DNA of 27,602 nt from UBA6265 sp964526965. GTDB lineage: Bacteria; Chloroflexota; Chloroflexia; Thermomicrobiales; UBA6265. The notes under the pieces were generated by a model, which was not told the origin of the DNA, did no database searches, and was given only the letters and a program-made list of their open reading frames with translations. The DNA lies in NCBI GenBank assembly GCA_964526965.1, contig CAZGML010000035.1, positions 1 to 27,602 of the forward strand, in the 5' to 3' direction. This document shows, piece by piece, positions 24,535 to 27,602 of the stretch. The position numbers and the translations under genes were made by a program. Position 1 is the stretch's first letter. Each line of letters opens with the position of its first letter.

Positions 24535-25125
24535 ATGCACGTGCCGCTAATCGATGCTGTCGTCGCCAACGATTATGATCGCGTGCGAGATATGGTCGCT
24601 TCAGGGGTCGATCTCGAATACCGGGACGAAAACGGACGCACCCCATTGCTCATCGCAGTCACTGTCAATAATGTCGATATCGCCCGCGTGCTCATTGAGG
24701 CCGGGGCAGACGTGAACGCCAAGGATGATATTCAGGACAGCCCCTACCTGCTTGCGGGAGCGCGTGGTTATAACGAGATCCTGAAGTTGACCCTGGAGAA
24801 TGGTGCGGATCTCGAGAGTACTAATCGGTACGGCGGCACCGCGCTTATCCCGGCCTGCGAACGGGGTCACGTCGAGACTGTACGCATCCTGATCGATGCG
24901 GGAATAGACGTAGACCACGCTAACGATCTTGGCTGGACGGGCCTGCTGGAAGCGATCGTTCTCTCCGATGGTGGAAACGCCCATGTGCAAATCGTGAAAT
25001 TGCTCATCGACGCCGGCGCGGATCTCGACAAACCCGATAAGGACGGCCTGACCCCGCTACATCACGCCCGGAGCCGTGGGTTCACCAGGATCGCATCGTT
25101 GCTCGATGCCGCCGGCGCACAGTAA
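24535..25125 (+). CDS. Ankyrin repeat protein
   Basis: A 196-aa protein made almost wholly of about six ankyrin repeats, each near 33 residues. Examples are NGRTPLLIAVTVNNVDIARV, LLIDAGADLDKPDKDGLTPL and YGGTALIPACERGHVETVRI. Ankyrin repeats bind other proteins and have no catalytic role; the partner is unknown. There is no signal peptide or membrane helix, so it is probably cytoplasmic. ATG 24535 is chosen because AGGGAG (24523-24528) lies 6 bases upstream; the in-frame GTG at 24502 would add 11 residues and bury that SD. It is divergent from glcDEF and is followed after 18 bases by the haemolysin-III-type gene, so the two are probably one operon. Confidence 0.9.
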   Translation: MHVPLIDAVVANDYDRVRDMVASGVDLEYRDENGRTPLLIAVTVNNVDIARVLIEAGADVNAKDDIQDSPYLLAGARGYNEILKLTLENGADLESTNRYGGTALIPACERGHVETVRILIDAGIDVDHANDLGWTGLLEAIVLSDGGNAHVQIVKLLIDAGADLDKPDKDGLTPLHHARSRGFTRIASLLDAAGAQ

Positions 25126-25143
25126 ATTCTTGGAGACCAGTAT

Positions 25144-25815
25144 TTGAACACAGAAATTCCGCAGCAGATCGTTGAACAGTTCTCGGAGATTAAGCCAAAA
25201 CTGCGCGGTTGGATCCATGCCGGCACGTTCCCTGTCGCTATCGCGCTTGGCGTGCTGCTGATTGCCGTTTCGCAGGGAGCTGCTGCAGTCACAGGCGCGA
25301 TCATCTTCATGGTGACATCCCTGGCGCTATTCGGGGTAAGTGCACTCTATCACCGGATCGGTTGGTCGCCGCAAGTAAAGGCGATATTTCGGCGAATCGA
25401 TCACGCCAATATATTCCTGCTCATTGCTGGAACGTACACGCCGCTGAGCCTGATGCTTCTGCCGGGCGACAAGGCTACAGTGCTGCTCGCCCTGGTATGG
25501 ACTGGCGCTATTGCTGGTGTGTTGTTCCGCGTCTTCTGGCTGGGAGCACCTCGTTGGCTCTATGTGGGGCTGTATATGGTGCTTGGCTGGAGCGCATTGC
25601 TCTACCTCACCGACCTCTTCCGCGCGAGCTGGATCACCATGACGCTGGTTGCCATTGGTGGATTGCTCTATAGCATCGGCGCGGCGGTGTATGGATTCAA
25701 ACGCCCGAACCCATCACCAAGGTGGTTTGGGTTTCATGAGGTGTTCCACACGCTCACTGTCGCAGCGTTCCTGTTTCAGTGGAGTGGCGTATTTGTGGCG
25801 GCAGTGCGCGTGTAG
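25144..25815 (+). CDS. Haemolysin III family / PAQR-like membrane protein
   Basis: A 223-aa polytopic protein with about seven hydrophobic helices of the HlyIII/YqfA/PAQR family. Some members lyse cells when overproduced, others regulate membrane state; PAQR relatives act as zinc-dependent lipid hydrolases. The family His residues are all seen: SALYHR in helix 2-3, RRIDHANIFLLIAGTYTPL, and the C-terminal FHEVFHTLTV. Toxicity should not be assumed. The start is TTG 25144, with GGAG about 9 bases upstream; no ATG fits the N-terminus. It follows the ankyrin gene by 18 bases and converges with TspO 57 bases away. Confidence 0.92.
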   Translation: MNTEIPQQIVEQFSEIKPKLRGWIHAGTFPVAIALGVLLIAVSQGAAAVTGAIIFMVTSLALFGVSALYHRIGWSPQVKAIFRRIDHANIFLLIAGTYTPLSLMLLPGDKATVLLALVWTGAIAGVLFRVFWLGAPRWLYVGLYMVLGWSALLYLTDLFRASWITMTLVAIGGLLYSIGAAVYGFKRPNPSPRWFGFHEVFHTLTVAAFLFQWSGVFVAAVRV

Positions 25816-25872
25816 CCGTATCGGTTATCAACTGCGAATGCTGCCTCAGCGTTGCCTGGAAATACTTTTGGG

Positions 25873-26337
25873 TCAGTTGAGAATTGCGACACCGAGGTTC
25901 AGGTACGTGGCGAAGGCGACCCAGATCGCGTACGGAACGAACAGGTACGCTGCCCATTTGCTGACGCCCATGAAGAATTTGATGCTGTACACGACAACAG
26001 CGAGCAGGGCCACAATAATCACACCCGCCAACCACGGCTGTTGCAAGCCAAAGAAAACCAGACTCCATGCGCCGTTCAACACGGCCTGGATACCGAAAAG
26101 CACGTACGCGTATTGCTTCCTGGAATCATCAGCGGTACTCCGCCACAGCAGATAGAGCGCAACTCCCATCGCGAGGTACAGCGGAATCCATACAGAGGGG
26201 AATACGGCTCCTGGCGGCTGAAGTGGAGGTTTTTCGAGATCGTCGTACCACTGCCCCGGACTCACAAGGTTGCCCACAGCGCCCGGGATGTACGCGATAA
26301 TTAATGACACCACGAACGCTACTATCTGTTTCAGCAT
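25873..26337 (-). CDS. tspO: TspO/MBR family tryptophan-rich sensory protein
   Basis: A 154-aa membrane protein with five helices. TspO proteins bind porphyrins, haem precursors or cholesterol-like ligands and affect tetrapyrrole turnover and stress or light responses. Family marks are the helix 1-2 loop PGQWYDDLEKPPLQPPGAVFP (trimmed: WYDDLEKPPLQPPGAVFP), SVWIPLYLAMGVALYLLW, QAVLNGAWSLVFFG and VPYAIWVAFATYLNLGVAILN without its last residues. ATG 26337 has GGGGAG 6 bases upstream. It is probably monocistronic. The 140 bases between its start and the tmRNA terminator hold no gene; I see only a short TGCCC/GGGCA inverted repeat and no convincing promoter. Confidence 0.94.
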   Translation of the reverse strand: MLKQIVAFVVSLIIAYIPGAVGNLVSPGQWYDDLEKPPLQPPGAVFPSVWIPLYLAMGVALYLLWRSTADDSRKQYAYVLFGIQAVLNGAWSLVFFGLQQPWLAGVIIVALLAVVVYSIKFFMGVSKWAAYLFVPYAIWVAFATYLNLGVAILN

Positions 26338-26478
26338 TGATTCTCCCCTTGACCGCTACGAGACAGGTGCCCATCGTACCGGGCATCGCTCGCTCCGATG
26401 GTCCTCAGGGGATATCGCAAGATAACTTCCACCGGTGTACCACCGTGGCAGGAGGACTTGAGAATATGGTGGGGTGAA

Positions 26479-26514
26479 CAAAAAAGCGCCTCCTGCATGG
26501 ATACAGGAAGCGCT
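26479..26514 (-). terminator. Intrinsic terminator of tmRNA
   Basis: In the minus-strand transcript AGCGCTTCCTG pairs with CAGGAGGCGCT (plus 26504-26514 and 26485-26495) with one mismatch and an 8-base loop, followed by six U (plus A-run 26480-26485). It begins 4 bases after the tmRNA CCA end. Confidence 0.92.
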
Positions 26515-26517
26515 GTG

Positions 26518-26876
26518 TGGTGGAGATGGGGGGAGTCGAACCCCCGTCCAAAGCCGTAAGCCGGACATCTACTACACGCTTAGTCGATGTTTTGTACCTG
26601 CACCGAACGCCCATCGACCGGCTTTCTGGGCAGGTTGCTGAACTGTCTTACGCGGCCTCGAATCAGCTGTCTTGGCCGCAGCACTCCATCTTGGTGGCGC
26701 CCTGAATCGATCCCGACGGAGCGAGGATCGTAGGACGCGCTACTTAGAGGTCTTTGACTTAAGCAGCGTAAGCAAGTTGATTGTTGTCAACTATTTTTTT
26801 GCCCGTTTTTACGAAGCCTCGGGCGCTTCGGCGTGCAATGGCCTGGCGTCCGACCCTGTCGAAACCAAACATCCCC
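26518..26876 (-). ncRNA. ssrA: Transfer-messenger RNA (tmRNA)
   Basis: A one-piece tmRNA of 359 bases that, with SmpB, rescues stalled ribosomes and tags the unfinished protein for destruction. The 5' end GGGGATG (26876-26870) pairs with CATCTCC near the 3' end, giving the tRNA-like acceptor, and TTTGGTTTCGAC after the 5' stem is the typical conserved start. The T arm is GGGGG TTCGACT CCCCC, and CCA is encoded at 26518-26520. The tag frame runs from 26803 to the TAA at 26759-26761 and reads GKKIVDNNQLAYAA if the resume codon is GGC. The last ten residues (VDNNQLAYAA) are certain in frame; the exact first codon is inferred. It has a strong terminator just downstream. Confidence 0.96.
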
Positions 26877-26917
26877 ATTGCCAGTTACGATGTGCTTACC
26901 TCGTCGCAACTGCTGCA

Positions 26918-26923
26918 AGTATA
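26918..26923 (-). promoter_or_regulatory. Possible -10 box of the tmRNA promoter
   Basis: TATACT on the minus strand, 41 bases upstream of the mature tmRNA 5' end. The best -35 candidate, TTCGCA (26948-26943), is 19 bp away and weak. A short 5' leader removed by RNase P would fit. The 157-bp gap between tmRNA and the VOC gene also holds ACCTGT-GCT-ACAGGT (26950-26964). Confidence 0.35.
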
Positions 26924-27033
26924 CCATGGTTGGCCTGCACAATGCGAACACCTGTGCTACAGGTAGCAGACAAGGCATGGAGCCCGATTTACCCCGTATC
27001 ATTCTTGAACATCACCACTATCAGGGAGAGACC

Positions 27034-27501
27034 ATGGCTGAAACTGAGATCATCGAACACCTTCGTCGAGCTGGCGCTCATCTCATTCATTCCGACGGGA
27101 AACACGATTATCAGTTGATCCCTTTTGATCACAGGAATGTAGTTTTCCGACAGATGTTCGAATATGCGGTCACGGATTTCGAGGCAGAAGTTGGGTTTTA
27201 CGCCAGTATTTTCGGATTCTCGACTATCGCACTCACCGGCGACTACGCATTGTTCACGCATCCCCAGGAAGGCTACTGCTTCAGCTTCCGCAAAGCTCCT
27301 GACTCTCCTGCTCTATCAAACATCGGACTCAAATTGCTCTTCATGACCACAGATATCCCCGGGACTGATGCCCATCTGGAGCAAACCGGCATCGTGCACG
27401 AGCGTGAAATTCGCAAGGGGTCTCCCGTGCAAGACGTGATTCACTTCTCCACTCCAGCAGGGGTAGCTGTTGAGATCTGGCAGATGCCGACAGACGAGTG
27501 A
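27034..27501 (+). CDS. VOC superfamily protein (glyoxalase / dioxygenase fold)
   Basis: A 155-aa protein with one vicinal-oxygen-chelate domain made of two beta-alpha-beta-beta-beta units, starting at FEYAVTDFEAEVGFYASIFGF (trimmed: VTDFEAEVGFYASIFGF, about residues 46-62). The second unit is LLFMTTDIPGTDAHLEQTG...FSTPAGVAVEIWQM. The C-terminal Glu in VEIW is at the usual metal-ligand place, but the first-strand ligand (His in many enzymes) is not obvious, so catalysis is uncertain. The N-terminal ~40 residues are an extra helical stretch not seen in minimal VOC proteins. ATG 27034 is set by AGGGAGAG just upstream (27023-27030). Members include glyoxalases, ring-cleavage dioxygenases and drug-resistance proteins; none can be chosen here. 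tRNA-Arg follows after 22 bases. Confidence 0.85.
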   Translation: MAETEIIEHLRRAGAHLIHSDGKHDYQLIPFDHRNVVFRQMFEYAVTDFEAEVGFYASIFGFSTIALTGDYALFTHPQEGYCFSFRKAPDSPALSNIGLKLLFMTTDIPGTDAHLEQTGIVHEREIRKGSPVQDVIHFSTPAGVAVEIWQMPTDE

Positions 27502-27506
27502 CCCGT

Positions 27507-27512
27507 TACAAT
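27507..27512 (+). promoter_or_regulatory. Possible -10 box of tRNA-Arg
   Basis: TACAAT lies 11 bases before the mature tRNA start, the same distance as in the tRNA-Asp unit. No good -35 is seen within the end of the VOC gene, so the call rests on the -10 alone. Confidence 0.35.
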
Positions 27513-27523
27513 AGAAGTGTCAC

Positions 27524-27596
27524 GCACCCGTAGCTCAGTGGATAGAGCGTCAGTTTCCGGAACTGAAAGTCGCAGGTTCGAATCCTGCCGGGTGTT
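27524..27596 (+). tRNA. tRNA-Arg (anticodon CCG)
   Basis: A full 73-base cloverleaf. The acceptor is GCACCCG/CGGGTGT, with the first pair G-T. The D arm is GCTC/GAGC, the anticodon stem TCAGT/ACTGA with loop TTCCGGA (anticodon CCG, reads CGG), and the T arm GCAGG TTCGAAT CCTGC. CCA is not encoded (TTCC follows), unlike tRNA-Asp and tmRNA here. The discriminator is T73, unusual for Arg, which normally has A or G. It sits 6 bases from the window end, so no terminator can be seen. Confidence 0.93.
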
Positions 27597-27602
27597 TCCT
27601 GA

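Noticed and set aside
26833..27033. 67-residue N-terminal extension of the VOC frame
   Set aside because: It runs into the tmRNA 5' region and the divergent gap; the SD before ATG 27034 and domain limits support the short form.
1..27602. CRISPR array, insertion sequence, prophage, integron or toxin-antitoxin pair
   Set aside because: No repeat-spacer pattern, transposase, integrase, recombinase or recognisable toxin gene is present on either strand.

Overview
The window is an ordinary-looking bacterial chromosome segment: densely packed, moderately GC-rich, with short or absent intergenic gaps, clear Shine-Dalgarno (SD) sites, and GTG and TTG starts alongside ATG. It carries no phage, transposon, CRISPR or plasmid genes. 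Gene content (tandem M20 peptidases with an S12 hydrolase, a GAF/HisKA_2 kinase, glycolate oxidase glcDEF, a membrane polysaccharide cluster) and protein style suggest a heterotrophic bacterium, possibly Chloroflexota. That placement is a guess from gene style, not a demonstrated phylogeny. Two runs of exactly 100 N (1896-1995 and 22501-22600) are scaffold joints. Each is flanked by the same 55 bases on both sides, and collapsing the duplicate restores an intact gene in both places.

Layout. 1-1388: 3' part of thrS. 1502-2175: GNAT acetyltransferase, whose stop overlaps that of the convergent AI-2E transporter gene. 7310-2172 (minus): operon M20 peptidase, M20 dipeptidase, S12 serine hydrolase, AI-2E family permease. 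7385-8792 (plus): DJ-1/PfpI protein and HAD-IIA phosphatase, divergent from the peptidase operon across a 19-bp palindrome. 8842-8918 (minus): tRNA-Asp with its own promoter and terminator. 16088-8991 (minus): six overlapping genes for a surface glycan (membrane glycosidase-like protein, two O-antigen ligase/polymerase-like proteins, a flippase-like membrane protein, a GT4 glycosyltransferase, a small membrane protein). 16154-20212 (plus): S9 prolyl-oligopeptidase-type peptidase and a two-GAF histidine kinase. 24338-20213 (minus): glcD-glcE-glcF behind a promoter with a striking inverted repeat. 24535-25815 (plus): ankyrin protein and haemolysin-III-type membrane protein. 26337-25873 (minus): TspO. 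26876-26518 (minus): tmRNA (ssrA) with a strong terminator. 27034-27501 (plus): VOC protein. 27524-27596: tRNA-Arg(CCG).

How the parts work together. The peptidase block (two M20 enzymes, S12, S9) points to peptide scavenging or turnover. GlcDEF oxidises glycolate to glyoxylate and feeds electrons to the respiratory chain. The glycan block has the parts to add a sugar, move or orient a lipid-linked intermediate, polymerise or ligate it, and hold or inspect the product at the membrane. I see no clearly novel defence or mobile system. The most unusual items are the glycan locus, its membrane-anchored pseudo-glycosidase lacking both expected catalytic glutamates, and the inverted repeats in the divergent or leader regions of the glc, M20/DJ-1 and S9 genes.
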